In this document: positions 35,330-45,896 of the stretch, in pieces
Layout: each line of letters begins with the position of its first letter
Numbering within the stretch: the stretch's first letter is position 1
From: Seohaeicola zhoushanensis
GTDB taxonomy: Bacteria; Pseudomonadota; Alphaproteobacteria; Rhodobacterales; Rhodobacteraceae
Assembly: GCF_014656415.1 (NCBI RefSeq)
Contig: NZ_BNCJ01000003.1
Location: 45,098 to 109,097, forward strand
Direction of reading: 5' to 3'
DNA length: 64,000 bases
Made by a program: the position numbers and the translations under genes
Notes under the pieces: model-generated
What the model was told of the DNA's origin: nothing
Databases searched by the model: none
What the model saw: the letters and a program-made list of their open reading frames with translations, nothing else

Positions 35330-36628
35330 TCAAAGGTTGATTTCCTTGTGGTCCTGGCGTTTCAGCCAGGCGAGATAGGTCGGGGCGACCCGGCGCACGA
35401 TGCCGTGCATCGGGAAGGGTGTCGGTTCGGTGACCGGCAGGGCCAGTTCCTCTTCGGGCTGGCCGGTGGCGGCGCGGGCGAGTTCACGGCCCAGCGAGGT
35501 GCCGAGCGCCACGCCGCGCCCGTTGCAGCCGACCCAGGCCCAGCCGTCGGGGCCGAGTCGGTGGATGCGCGGGAAGCGGTCCCAGTTCATGCCGATGTAG
35601 CCGGACCAGACGTGGGTCATCTCGGGCACGCCGAGTTCGGGGAAGGCCTCGGCCAGGCTGTTGGCGGCCTTGCGGCGGACCCGGTTGGCGATATCGTAGG
35701 ACCCCATCACCGCGCCGCCGGTAATGAGCCGGTTGCGGGCGTCGTAGCGGAAGAAGCGCAGGTCGCCGCGGGTGTCGGAGACGGCCTGGCGGCCCGGCAG
35801 GATCTTGCTGCGCAGGTTGTCGCCCATCGGCTCGGTCGCCATCTGCCAGCTGAGGATCGGCACGATGGAATGCGCGATGCGGGGGGCAAGGCGCGGGACG
35901 AGTTCGCCGGTATAGGCGTTGGTGGCCAGGATCAGCGCGCGGGCCTTGAGGGTGCCGTTGGCGGTCCGGATGACCCATTGGCTGCCGACCCGTTCATAGG
36001 AGGTGACCGGGCTTTGTTCGCGGATCACGGCGCCCAGATGCTCGGCCACCCGCGCCATCTCGCGCGCCAATGCCAGCGGGTTGATATGGCCGCCGGTGGG
36101 GTTGAACATGCCGCCGTACCAGAACTCGCTGCCCAGCATCTCGGCGCATTGGCGGGCGTCCTTGAGTTCGGCCGGGAAGCCGTACCGCTGCCAGGCCTCG
36201 ACCCGCTTCTGCGAGAGCTTGACCCGGCCGGGGCTATGGGCGGGCTGGAACCAGCCATTCTGCTCGGCCTCGGCCTTCATGTCGAATTCGCGCACGAGGT
36301 CGAAAAGCACGTCGGCGGAATTGCCGATCAGGCGGACCATGCGGCGGCCGGCCTCGCCGTAGCGCGAAACCCAGACGTCGGGTTCGGCCGAGGTGAGGAT
36401 CGGGATGACCTGGCCGTTGTTGCGCCCCGAGGCGCCCCAGCCGGCGGCCTTGCCTTCGAGCACGGTGACGGCGCGGCCGCGGCGGCGGGCCTCGATGGCG
36501 GCCGAGAGGCCGGTGAAGCCCGCGCCGATCACCGCGACGTCGGTTTCCTCGGTGCCGGACAGCGGGGCGTTCGGAGTGCGTTCGGGCGCGGTGGCGGCCC
36601 AGAGGGATTTCGGGAATTCGACCGACAT
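35330..36628 (-). CDS. FAD-dependent oxidoreductase, DAO family
   Basis: A 432-residue flavoprotein of the D-amino-acid oxidase/glycine oxidase superfamily. The dinucleotide-binding motif is VAVIGAGFTGLSAAIEARRRG (residues 31-51), followed by VTVLEGKAAGWGASGRNNGQ, where the GASGRNNG block contacts FAD in the gamma-glutamylputrescine/glycine oxidase branch. The C-terminal FAD motif is WAWVGCNGRGVALGTSLGREL. Likely substrates are secondary or primary amines or amino acids. Its stop lies 12 bp from the ATC-hydrolase-family start, and its start overlaps the aminotransferase stop. Confidence 0.9.
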   Translation of the reverse strand: MSVEFPKSLWAATAPERTPNAPLSGTEETDVAVIGAGFTGLSAAIEARRRGRAVTVLEGKAAGWGASGRNNGQVIPILTSAEPDVWVSRYGEAGRRMVRLIGNSADVLFDLVREFDMKAEAEQNGWFQPAHSPGRVKLSQKRVEAWQRYGFPAELKDARQCAEMLGSEFWYGGMFNPTGGHINPLALAREMARVAEHLGAVIREQSPVTSYERVGSQWVIRTANGTLKARALILATNAYTGELVPRLAPRIAHSIVPILSWQMATEPMGDNLRSKILPGRQAVSDTRGDLRFFRYDARNRLITGGAVMGSYDIANRVRRKAANSLAEAFPELGVPEMTHVWSGYIGMNWDRFPRIHRLGPDGWAWVGCNGRGVALGTSLGRELARAATGQPEEELALPVTEPTPFPMHGIVRRVAPTYLAWLKRQDHKEINL

Positions 36629-38250
36629 CAGCGCGCTCCTTCCCGGTTCAATGCGGCTTCCTGCGGCAGCCAGAACCAGCGCAGCGACTCTTCCTCGGGC
36701 GAGAGGACCGGACCCTCGGCGCAGGGAACGGTGGCGGCGGCGGCGGCGAGGCGGTGCGCCTCGGCCAGGCAGGTGGCGAAATCGGGCACGTCAGCGGTGG
36801 CGCCGGCGCAGCCCTCCCACAGAGTCGAGAGCGCCTGCGGGCAGCTGTCCTCGAACGGGGTCACCGCCCGCCAGATCCCCTCGTCCGCGTCGAGCCGGTA
36901 ATAAGCCAGCATGTCGAGGCCCTTTTCGGCGATGAAGCCGACGGCGGTGGCGATGCGGTCGACGTCCTCTTCGTCGAAGAACCAGTTCACGCCGAAGCGC
37001 GCCCAGCCGGGGCGGAAGATCGAATGGCCGTGATGCACGGCCGAGGCATGGCGGGCGCTGCGCTCGGGGTCGATGTCGAGCAGCGCGTGGCCGTATGGTC
37101 CGGCGCAGGAACAGCCGCCGCGGGCCTGGATGCCGAAGAGGTCGTTGAGCAGCGCGACCACGTAGTTGTGGTGCAAGAGCTTGCCCCTGACGCGCAGGTT
37201 GAAGGAGAAGATCCCGAGGCGCGGCACGTTGCTGGGGCCGAGCAGCTCCATCCCCGGAATGGCGCGCAGCGCGTCTTCCATGCGCCGCGTCAGCACCTGT
37301 TCCCGGCTTTCGACCCGGTCTTCGTCCATGTCGCGCTTGAGCTGGAGCACCATGCCGGCGCGGATGTTGTCGACGATGGCGGGGGTGCCGCCCTCTTCGC
37401 GGTGTTCCGGGTCGGAGATGTAGCTGTGGCCCTCGGCGGTGACATAGCTCACCGTGCCGCCGCCCGTCAGCGTCGGGCGCGCGGTGTCGAACAGGCTGCG
37501 GTCGGCGATCAGCAGGCCCGAGGCACCGGGGCCGCCGGGGAACTTGTGCGGCGAGAGCACGGCGGCGTCGATCCGGTCACGCGCGCCGGGGGCGGTTTCG
37601 GCCAGGCGCACCGGCATATAGGGCGCGGCGGCGGCGAAATCGGCCACGCAGAAGGCGCCGTGATCATGCAGCAGGCGCGCCAGGGCGCGCAGGTCGGTGC
37701 GCACGCCGGTGACGTTGGAGGCGGCCGAGAAGGCGCCGATCTTGAGCGGGGCCGCAGCATGTTCGGCCAAAGCGCGTTCCAGCGCGGTCAGGCAGATGGT
37801 GCCCGCATCGTTCAGCGGCACGCGCACGACAGTCGCGCCGCTTTCGCGCCAGGGCAGATCGTTCGAGTGGTGTTCATAGGGGCCGACGAAGACGACGCCC
37901 TGCGCCAGACCCTTCATGGCGAAGGCGCGCACCAGCTTGTCGACCGCGCCGGTCGCGCCCGAGCCGGTGAAGATCACCGCGTGGTTGTCGTCGGCGTCCA
38001 CCGCCCCGCGCACCGCCTCGCGCGCCATCTCGCGCAGCTGGGTGGTACGGCGGCCGACGAAGGAGGTTTCGGTATGGGTATTGCCGTAGAAGGGCAGCAC
38101 ATGGGTGCGGATCGCGTCCTCGATGAAGCCGAGCGCGCGGCCCGAGGCGACATAGTCGGCATAGATCAGCGAACGGGGCCCGAAGGGGCCGGACATCGCG
38201 GTGCCCTCGCCGATGAGGGCGTTGCGGATATCTTTGAATTCCAGTGACAT
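36628..38250 (-). CDS. class V aminotransferase-fold PLP enzyme (cysteine desulfurase/lyase-like)
   Basis: A 540-residue PLP enzyme of fold type I, class V. The Schiff-base lysine is K236 in VLSPHKFPGGPGASGLL, the PLP-ring aspartate is D204 in CVADFAAAAPY, and FTGSGATGAVDKL forms the phosphate cup. The TEG-like C-terminal active-site region RGGCSCAGPYGH carries cysteines. It is longer than ordinary desulfurases (about 400) because of an extra C-terminal region of about 100 residues ending in LSPEEESLRWFWLPQ. Whether it releases sulfur, selenium or ammonia cannot be seen. It follows the ABC ATPase gene by 9 bp in the same operon. Confidence 0.85.
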   Translation of the reverse strand: MSLEFKDIRNALIGEGTAMSGPFGPRSLIYADYVASGRALGFIEDAIRTHVLPFYGNTHTETSFVGRRTTQLREMAREAVRGAVDADDNHAVIFTGSGATGAVDKLVRAFAMKGLAQGVVFVGPYEHHSNDLPWRESGATVVRVPLNDAGTICLTALERALAEHAAAPLKIGAFSAASNVTGVRTDLRALARLLHDHGAFCVADFAAAAPYMPVRLAETAPGARDRIDAAVLSPHKFPGGPGASGLLIADRSLFDTARPTLTGGGTVSYVTAEGHSYISDPEHREEGGTPAIVDNIRAGMVLQLKRDMDEDRVESREQVLTRRMEDALRAIPGMELLGPSNVPRLGIFSFNLRVRGKLLHHNYVVALLNDLFGIQARGGCSCAGPYGHALLDIDPERSARHASAVHHGHSIFRPGWARFGVNWFFDEEDVDRIATAVGFIAEKGLDMLAYYRLDADEGIWRAVTPFEDSCPQALSTLWEGCAGATADVPDFATCLAEAHRLAAAAATVPCAEGPVLSPEEESLRWFWLPQEAALNREGAR

Positions 38251-38259
38251 TCTTGGTCC

Positions 38260-39902
<1,643 letters not shown>

Positions 39903-39906
<4 letters not shown>

Positions 39907-40778
39907 TTCTTCTGCCTCGGGTTGAGGGCGTCATTCAGCCCCTCGCCCAGGAGCGAGAAGGAGAGCACGGTCAGGACAATCGCGATGCCGGGGATGACGG
40001 CGCAATAGGGCGCGGTGCGCAGCACGGCGCGGCCCTGGCCGATCATGTTGCCCCAGCTGGCATAGTTCGGGTCACCCAGCGCCAAGAAGGCCAGCGCGCT
40101 TTCCATCAGGATCGAGAGCGCCATGATGACCGAGGCATAGACCACGATGGGCGGCAGCGCGTTGGGCAGGATCTCGCGGAAGATGATCGCGGTGTTCGAG
40201 ACCCCGAGGTTGCGCGCGGCATCGACGAATTCACGGCCCCGGAGCGACATGAACTCGGCCCGCACCATCCGGGCCGGCGCGGTCCAGCTGACGATGCCGA
40301 TGGCAAGCGTGATCCACTCGATCTTGGAGCCCATGATGGCGACCAGCGCCAGCAGCAGCACGAAGTTGGGGATGGTCTGGAAGGCCTCGGTGATGCGCAT
40401 CAGCACGTCGTCGACCCAGCCGCCGAAATAGCCGGCCAGCGCGCCGATCACCACGCCGATGGCGATGGCAACCAGGGTGGCGACGACGCCGATCATCAGC
40501 GAGATGCGCGCGCCGTACAGGACGCCGGAGAGCACGTCGCGGCCGAGCTGGTCGGTGCCAAGCGGGGTCTCCCAGTTTATGAAGGGCGGGGTCAGCGGCT
40601 CGCCCGCGCGGCGCAGCGGGTCGCCGGGATCGACGATGCCGGCGGAGAGCGCCATGAGGATGACGATGGCGAAGAGCACCAGCCCCAGCAGCGCGGCGCG
40701 GTTGCGCTTGTAGCGGCGCCAGAACATCACGTAGCGCGGCGGTTCGGGCGGAGCGATTTCGGTGTCTGCAAAGGTCAT
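39903..40778 (-). CDS. dipeptide-type ABC transporter permease, DppC family
   Basis: A 291-residue permease. The N-terminal cytosolic start ending in RYKRNRAALLGLVLFAIV is typical of DppC/OppC, followed by the GTDQLGRDVLSGVLYGARISL motif in part. The ATPase-coupling EAA loop is FVDAARNLGVSNTAIIFREILPNALPP. Six membrane helices are visible. It overlaps the ATPase start and the DppB stop by 4 bp each, indicating tight translational coupling. Confidence 0.93.
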
Positions 40779-41764
40779 TTGAGTTCGATCCGGCTGTCGA
40801 GGCGCGCATAGAGCAGGTCGGTCAGGAAATTGACGACCACCACGATGATGGCGCAGAGGAAGATGATGCCCATGAGCGTGTTCAGGTCGCGCTGCACCAC
40901 GGACTTGTAGGCGAGTTGCCCAAGGCCCGGCAGCGAGAAGATGGTCTCGACCACGATCGAGCCGCCGAGCACGGTGGAGAATTGCAGGCCCAGCAGCGTG
41001 ACCACCGGCAGCAGCGCGTTCCGCATGATGTGGTGGATCATCAGACGGCCCTCGCCGGCCCCCTTGGCGCGCGCGGTGCGGACATAGTCAAGATCGGCCA
41101 CTTCCATCACCGAGGCGCGCATCAGGCGCAGGTAGAAGGCGAGGTAGATCAATGAGAGGGCAGCGGTCGGCATGATGAGGTGGCGCACCACGTCCCAGAC
41201 GTGGTCCCAGCCGGTGTAGAAGGCGGCGATGGTCTTGATCCCGCCGACCGGCAGCCAGCCGAGCTTCACCGAGAAGACCAGCATCAGCATGAGCGAGAGG
41301 AAGAACGAGGGCGTGGCGTAGAACACCAGACCCAGCACCGAGATCAGGTTGTCGGTCAGCGAATAGGCGCGCCGCGCGGCGATGGCGCCGAGCGCGATAC
41401 CGGCGGTGAAGGCGATGCTGAGCGAGGTCGCCATGAGCAGCAGCGTGGTGCCGAGGCGCTCCATCAGGACCGTGGACACCGGCTGTTCATAGACGAAGGA
41501 CCAGCCGAAATCGAAGGAGGCAAGCTTGACCATGTAGCGCCAGAGCTGGACCCAGACCGGCTGGTCGAGCCCGTATTCGGCGCGCAGACGGTCGATGAAG
41601 GCGGCATCGGCCCCGCCCATGTCCCCGACCAGCGCGTCGATGGTATCGCCCGGCGCCAGCTTGAGCAGAAGGAAGGTGCCGATCATGATCAGGATGATCA
41701 CGGGGATCGCCTGCGCGAAGCGCCGCAGCGCATAGGCCAGGATCGGGGGCATGTGGAGGGTCAT
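40775..41764 (-). CDS. dipeptide-type ABC transporter permease, DppB family
   Basis: A 329-residue permease with the DppB/OppB layout: an N-terminal helix RRFAQAIPVIILIMIGTFLLLKLAPGD, a periplasmic loop containing RAEYGLDQPVWVQLWRYM, and the coupling loop DLDYVRTARAKGAGEGRLMIHHIMRNALLPV with the characteristic Y-V-R-T-A-R-A-K-G motif. The C-terminus FLTDLLYARLDSRIEL is also typical. It lies between the binding-protein gene (81-bp gap containing a hairpin) and the DppC gene. Confidence 0.93.
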   Translation of the reverse strand: MTLHMPPILAYALRRFAQAIPVIILIMIGTFLLLKLAPGDTIDALVGDMGGADAAFIDRLRAEYGLDQPVWVQLWRYMVKLASFDFGWSFVYEQPVSTVLMERLGTTLLLMATSLSIAFTAGIALGAIAARRAYSLTDNLISVLGLVFYATPSFFLSLMLMLVFSVKLGWLPVGGIKTIAAFYTGWDHVWDVVRHLIMPTAALSLIYLAFYLRLMRASVMEVADLDYVRTARAKGAGEGRLMIHHIMRNALLPVVTLLGLQFSTVLGGSIVVETIFSLPGLGQLAYKSVVQRDLNTLMGIIFLCAIIVVVVNFLTDLLYARLDSRIELK

Positions 41765-41809
41765 CGTCTTGCGGATCCTTAGCGGTGGTCGGCAGGGATC
41801 GGGAAAGGT

Positions 41810-41833
41810 CGGGCGCGACCGGAGCCGCGCCCG
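41810..41833 (-). terminator. intercistronic hairpin after the peptide-binding-protein gene
   Basis: On the minus strand an 8-bp GC stem (41810-41817 with 41826-41833) and an 8-nt loop lie 12 bp past the binding-protein stop, before the DppB gene. Confidence 0.5.
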
Positions 41834-41845
41834 CCGGGGTTCAGC

Positions 41846-43441
41846 TTACTGTTCGAGCCAGAGGTCGTACCAGCTGGACGAGTTCCACCGCGGGTTGTTG
41901 TGGTGGTTGTGCAGCTTGTTCGACGTCACCGAGATGAACGGATGCTCGATGGCGAAGATCACCGGCAGCTCGTTCATCGAGCGGGCCTGGATCTCGTGGT
42001 ACATCTCGGCGCGCTTGGCCGGGTCCAGTTCGGAGGCCGCGTCGTCGATCAGCTTGTCCATCTCGTCGCTCTTCCAGCCGAACTGGTTGGTCCAGGGCGA
42101 ACCCTCGGGCTGACCCGAGCGCAGCCAGACCGTGGTCGAGACCGCCGGGTCGGAGCGGAACTGGTGCCAGCCGTTGGCGGTGTCGAAGTCGTGGTCACGA
42201 TAGACGCCGTTCAGGAAGCCGGGCGCGTCGTTGGTCAGCAGTTCGACGTCGATGCCGATCTCCTTCATCGCCTGGGCGTAGTATTCGGCCCAGAGCTGGG
42301 TGTATTCGCCCCAGGGCGCCGGACGGTGGCGCAGGTGGAAGCGGAAGCCGTCGTCCTTGACCGGGTAACCGGCCTCGTCAAGCATCTTCTTCGCCAGTTC
42401 CGGATCATAGGCGTAGGTGGTCACCTGGTCGGTGTAGTTGTCGCCACCGGCGCTCGGGACCGGACCACGGCCCGGCTTGGCGAAGCCGCGCATGATGGTC
42501 TTGATCGCATAGTCGATATCGAGACCATGATACATCGCCTGGCGGACCTTCAGGTCGGCGAGGATCGGGTTGCGGTGGTTGAACTCGACAGTCGAGTGGG
42601 CCACGTTGTTCTCGTAGCCCTGGGTGCCGACGGTGAAGCGGTCGTCCTTGCCCAGACGTTCGATGTCGGCCATCGAGACGCCGATGAAGCCAGATTCATG
42701 CACTTCGCCCGCTTCCAGGGCGGCCGCGGCGGCAGACTTGTCGGTCATGAAGCGCCAGACGATCCGGTCGAGGTAGGGATAGCCCTCGCGCCAGTAGTTC
42801 TCGTTCTTCTCGGCCATCACATACTGGCCGCGCTCGTATTCCACGAACTTGAACGGACCAGTGCCGACGGGCGCGGTGTTGTATTCGTTCTTCAGGATGT
42901 CGGTGCCTTCGAACAGGTGCTTGGGCACCGGATGTCCGAGGTCGGGCATGGCGGCCACGAAGAGCGCCAGCGGCATCGGCTTGGAGTAGTTGAAGACCGC
43001 GGTATGCGGGTCGGGGCAATCGACGCTTTCCAGGTTGGCCTGCAGTGACGAGGAATAGTTCAGCAGCTTTTTCCACAGCTCGATCGCCGAGAAGGAAACG
43101 TCATCGCAGGTGAAATCCTTGCCGTCGTGCCACTTGACGCCTTCGCGCAGCTTCAGCGTAATGGTCTTGCCGTCCTCGGAGCCGGACCACTCGGTCGCCA
43201 GCACCGGCACGTAGCCGTCGTAGGACTTGTCGATCAGCGGCTCCATGATCTTGCCGGTGATGTTGTAGACACCGGTCGAAGCGCGCAGCGCCGGGTTCAG
43301 GATGCGCTGTTCGGAGTTCATGTGGATGATGGCGGTGCCGCCCTTCTGCACGTCTTCGGCGGCATAGGCCGAGAAGGCAGCCGAACTCAGAACGCCGGCC
43401 ATGGCCAGCGCAAGCTTGGTCTTGTTCAATGTCACTGTCAT
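41846..43441 (-). CDS. ABC transporter substrate-binding protein, peptide/nickel family (family 5)
   Basis: A 531-residue periplasmic binding protein. The signal peptide MTVTLNKTKLALAMAGVLSS ends at AFSAYAAED. The mature protein has the family 5 pattern: ILNPALRASTGVYNITGKIMEPLID, YVPVLATEWSGSEDGKTITLKLREGVKWHDGKDFTCDDV in part, GTGPFKFVEYERGQYV, the later LKVRQAMYHGLDIDYAIKTIM block, and CGY-like ligand-domain end. Such proteins bind peptides, nickel chelates, opines or other N-compounds. The ATG at 43441 follows GGAGACTCGGGAAAG. It is the first gene of the operon running to 33648. Confidence 0.93.
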   Translation of the reverse strand: MTVTLNKTKLALAMAGVLSSAAFSAYAAEDVQKGGTAIIHMNSEQRILNPALRASTGVYNITGKIMEPLIDKSYDGYVPVLATEWSGSEDGKTITLKLREGVKWHDGKDFTCDDVSFSAIELWKKLLNYSSSLQANLESVDCPDPHTAVFNYSKPMPLALFVAAMPDLGHPVPKHLFEGTDILKNEYNTAPVGTGPFKFVEYERGQYVMAEKNENYWREGYPYLDRIVWRFMTDKSAAAAALEAGEVHESGFIGVSMADIERLGKDDRFTVGTQGYENNVAHSTVEFNHRNPILADLKVRQAMYHGLDIDYAIKTIMRGFAKPGRGPVPSAGGDNYTDQVTTYAYDPELAKKMLDEAGYPVKDDGFRFHLRHRPAPWGEYTQLWAEYYAQAMKEIGIDVELLTNDAPGFLNGVYRDHDFDTANGWHQFRSDPAVSTTVWLRSGQPEGSPWTNQFGWKSDEMDKLIDDAASELDPAKRAEMYHEIQARSMNELPVIFAIEHPFISVTSNKLHNHHNNPRWNSSSWYDLWLEQ

Positions 43442-43636
43442 CTTTCCCGAGTCTCCTAGTCGGTTGGTTCGGCCTCTCGCGGCCCGTTCGTCATCTCGCA
43501 CCTTACCTGACGAAAGGGATCGGCGCGCGTCAATATGAAAACCAACTTATCGTTCATGATTGGAAAAAATTTCTACACACCAGCCGAAACTTGGTGCTAG
43601 GCTCGGCCTGAAAGCCAGTTTGAAGAGAACGGACAC
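43442..43636. promoter_or_regulatory. divergent promoter region, possible Lrp site
   Basis: The 195-bp gap between the binding-protein gene and the SDR gene contains an AT-rich stretch at about 43530-43575, including GAAAAAATTTC (43563-43573) and CCAAC...TTGG symmetry. With an Lrp/AsnC gene in the divergent operon, Lrp-type control of both sides is plausible. No exact consensus can be shown. Confidence 0.35.
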
Positions 43637-44347
43637 ATGTCAAAAACTGCATGGATCACCGGAGCGGGGTCGGGAATCGGGGCTGCAATGGCCAGGGCCT
43701 TCTCCGGGGCCGGATATCGAGTCGCGCTGACCGCGCGGCGGCGGGACACGCTGGAGGACGTCGCGGCCTCGCTCGCCGATCCGGCGGCGGCGCTGATCGT
43801 GCCGGGTGACGTGACCGACCGCGATGGGATGGCCCGCACGGCGCAGGAGATTGTCGCTTGGTCCGGCGATCTGAGCGTGCTTTGCAACAACGCCGGGCTG
43901 AACATCCCGAAGCGTACCTGGGCCGAGCTCGACTGGGAGAGCTGGGACCAATTGCTGGCGGTGAACGTCACCGGCGCGCTGAACGTCATCGCCGCCTGCC
44001 TGCCGATCATGCGGGCGCAGAAGGATGGCGTGATGATCCACACATCGAGCTGGGCCGGGCGGTTCCATTCCGCCGTCAGCGGGGTCGCCTATGGCGCCTC
44101 GAAACACGCGCTGTCGGATATCTCGCTGAGCCTCAACGACGAGGAAGGCAAGAACGGCATCCGCTCCACCGCGCTCTGCCCCGCCGAGGTGGCGACGCCG
44201 CTGCTGGCCAAGCGGCCCGGATTCGACGCGAGCAAGATGGCCGCGATGATCCAGCCCGAGGACATGGCCAAGACCGCGCTCTTTGTCGCCGAAATGCAGC
44301 CGGGCATCGTCTTGCCGGAAATCCTGCTTTCGCCCGTTCGCCGCTGA
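43637..44347 (+). CDS. short-chain dehydrogenase/reductase
   Basis: A 236-residue SDR. The cofactor motif is TGAGSGIG (residues 8-15), followed by basic residues TARRRDTL that favour NADP(H). The NNAG element is VLCNNAGLN, the catalytic Ser lies in HTSSWAGRFHS and the Tyr/Lys pair in YGASKHAL. It is a classical single-domain oxidoreductase for an alcohol or carbonyl group; the substrate is unknown. It is divergent from the long peptide-type transporter operon and 31 bp upstream of the VOC-type gene. Confidence 0.9.
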   Translation: MSKTAWITGAGSGIGAAMARAFSGAGYRVALTARRRDTLEDVAASLADPAAALIVPGDVTDRDGMARTAQEIVAWSGDLSVLCNNAGLNIPKRTWAELDWESWDQLLAVNVTGALNVIAACLPIMRAQKDGVMIHTSSWAGRFHSAVSGVAYGASKHALSDISLSLNDEEGKNGIRSTALCPAEVATPLLAKRPGFDASKMAAMIQPEDMAKTALFVAEMQPGIVLPEILLSPVRR

Positions 44348-44378
44348 TCAGACCCGATTTTCCACGAAGGACCGTTTC

Positions 44379-45239
44379 ATGACCCACCCTGTCAAAGGCA
44401 TCGACCACTGTTTCGCCCTTGTCGATGATCTCGACGATGCTGCCGCGCAATATGGCGCGCTTGGCTTCACCCTCTCGCCGCGCGGGATGCATTCGGCGGC
44501 CAAGGGTACTGCCAACCACACGATCATGTTCCCGGAGGATTACTTCGAGCTGCTTGGAATCCTGACGCCGACCGAGATGAACCTGTCGCGTCGCGGGATA
44601 CTGGAGCGGATGGGACAGGGGCTGCACGCCATCGCCTGCCGGATCGACGACGCCGAAGCGGCGGCGCAAGCGCTGGCCGAACTGGGGTTGCCAACGCAGG
44701 GTCTGGGCAGCTTCTCGCGCCCGGTGCCGATGCCCGATGGCAGCGAGGATATCGCCGCCTTCTCCACGGTGTCCTTCACGCCGGCGGATACGCCGCTGGG
44801 CACGGTCTTCATGTGCCAGCACAAGACGCGTCATACCGTCTGGATCCCGGAACTGCTGGAACACGCCAATACCGCCTGCGGGCTGAGCGCCATTCTGGCG
44901 GTCTCCGCTTCGCCCGAGGCGGATGCGGCGCGCTTTGCCCGGCTCTGGGCCGAAGGGTCGGTCAGCACCGACGACGGTTTCACCACGGTGCATACCGGAC
45001 CCAACTCGGCCCCGTTGATCCTGGCGGATGCGGAACGGATGGCCAGCGCCTACCCGGGTCTCGACCTCGCCCGCACCACGCGAGGGGCTTTCACCGCCCT
45101 GCGTGTCAAGGTGCGCGACATCGGCGCGGCGCGGGGATGTCTGGAGAAGGCGGGCGTCGGCTTTATCGAGACCGCGCAGGGCATCGCCGTCGGGCCGGAG
45201 GCTGCGGCGGGCGTGATCGTGGAGTTCGTCCCGACATGA
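44379..45239 (+). CDS. VOC/glyoxalase-like domain protein
   Basis: A 286-residue protein with the glyoxalase-like domain 3 pattern: VKGIDHCFALVDDLDDAAAQYGALGF at the N-terminus, with the metal-ligand type His in GIDH, and a second half that begins LLEHANTACGLSAILAVS. Two beta-alpha-beta modules are visible. These proteins can be dioxygenases, isomerases or simple binding proteins; the function here is unassigned. AAGGA precedes the ATG. It overlaps the Lrp gene by 4 bp. Confidence 0.75.
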   Translation: MTHPVKGIDHCFALVDDLDDAAAQYGALGFTLSPRGMHSAAKGTANHTIMFPEDYFELLGILTPTEMNLSRRGILERMGQGLHAIACRIDDAEAAAQALAELGLPTQGLGSFSRPVPMPDGSEDIAAFSTVSFTPADTPLGTVFMCQHKTRHTVWIPELLEHANTACGLSAILAVSASPEADAARFARLWAEGSVSTDDGFTTVHTGPNSAPLILADAERMASAYPGLDLARTTRGAFTALRVKVRDIGAARGCLEKAGVGFIETAQGIAVGPEAAAGVIVEFVPT

Positions 45240-45748
45240 GCGATCCCAAGCCTCGCAAGACGGGGTCAAAGCCGATCGAGAGCATCACCTTCGACGAGAT
45301 CGACCAGCGCATCCTCGAAATGCTGCAGGCCGATAGCGACACGCCAATCCAGGCGATCTCGGAGGCGGTCGGGCTGTCGACCAACCCCTGCTGGCGGCGC
45401 ATCAAGCGGATGGAGGAGGCCGGCGTCATCAAGAAGCGCGTCGTGCTGGTCGACCAGACCCGCGCCAACGTGCCATTGACCATTTTCATCGGGCTCAGCA
45501 CCTCGCGACACGGGATCGACTGGCTCAACACCTTCCGATCGCTGATCGACGAGATTCCCGAGGTGGTCGAAGCCTATCGCCTGACCGGGACGGTGGATTA
45601 CATCCTCAAGGTCGTGGTGCCGGATATCGCGGCCTATGACGCGGTCTACAAGAAGATGATCCAGCGTCTGGAGTTCAGCCAGATCAACTCGATGATCTCG
45701 ATGGAAGAGCTGAAGTTCACGACCGCGATCCCGACAACCTATCTCTGA
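45236..45748 (+). CDS. Lrp/AsnC family transcriptional regulator
   Basis: A 170-residue regulator. The N-terminal helix-turn-helix is FDEIDQRILEMLQADSDTPIQAISEAVGLSTNPCWRRIKRMEEAGVI in part (residues 19-65), and the C-terminal RAM effector domain holds VVEAYRLTGTVDYILKVVVPDIAAYD with the ligand-site G-x-x-D-Y. The VNPCWRRIKR wording of the recognition helix is characteristic. Lrp proteins respond to amino acids. It closes the SDR/VOC operon and may control the divergent peptide-type transporter operon across the shared promoter region. Confidence 0.93.
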   Translation: MSDPKPRKTGSKPIESITFDEIDQRILEMLQADSDTPIQAISEAVGLSTNPCWRRIKRMEEAGVIKKRVVLVDQTRANVPLTIFIGLSTSRHGIDWLNTFRSLIDEIPEVVEAYRLTGTVDYILKVVVPDIAAYDAVYKKMIQRLEFSQINSMISMEELKFTTAIPTTYL

Positions 45749-45781
45749 CCGCGGGCGCGGCCTGCCGTCCTGCCCCGTCCG

Positions 45782-45815
45782 AACGGCCCGCCGGATTGCC
45801 CCGGCGGGCCGTTTT
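45782..45815 (+). terminator. strong intrinsic terminator of the SDR-VOC-Lrp operon
   Basis: AACGGCCCGCCGG (45782-45794) and CCGGCGGGCCGTT (45801-45813) are perfect 13-bp arms around a 6-nt loop, with the T-run TTTT at 45812-45815. Confidence 0.9.
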
Positions 45816-45896
45816 CGGATCTGGCGCGCCGGATAATATTAGGAAAATCAATCGCGAGAGAGTAGTATCGCTGGAATTCAACCGGCGAGGCCAGAG

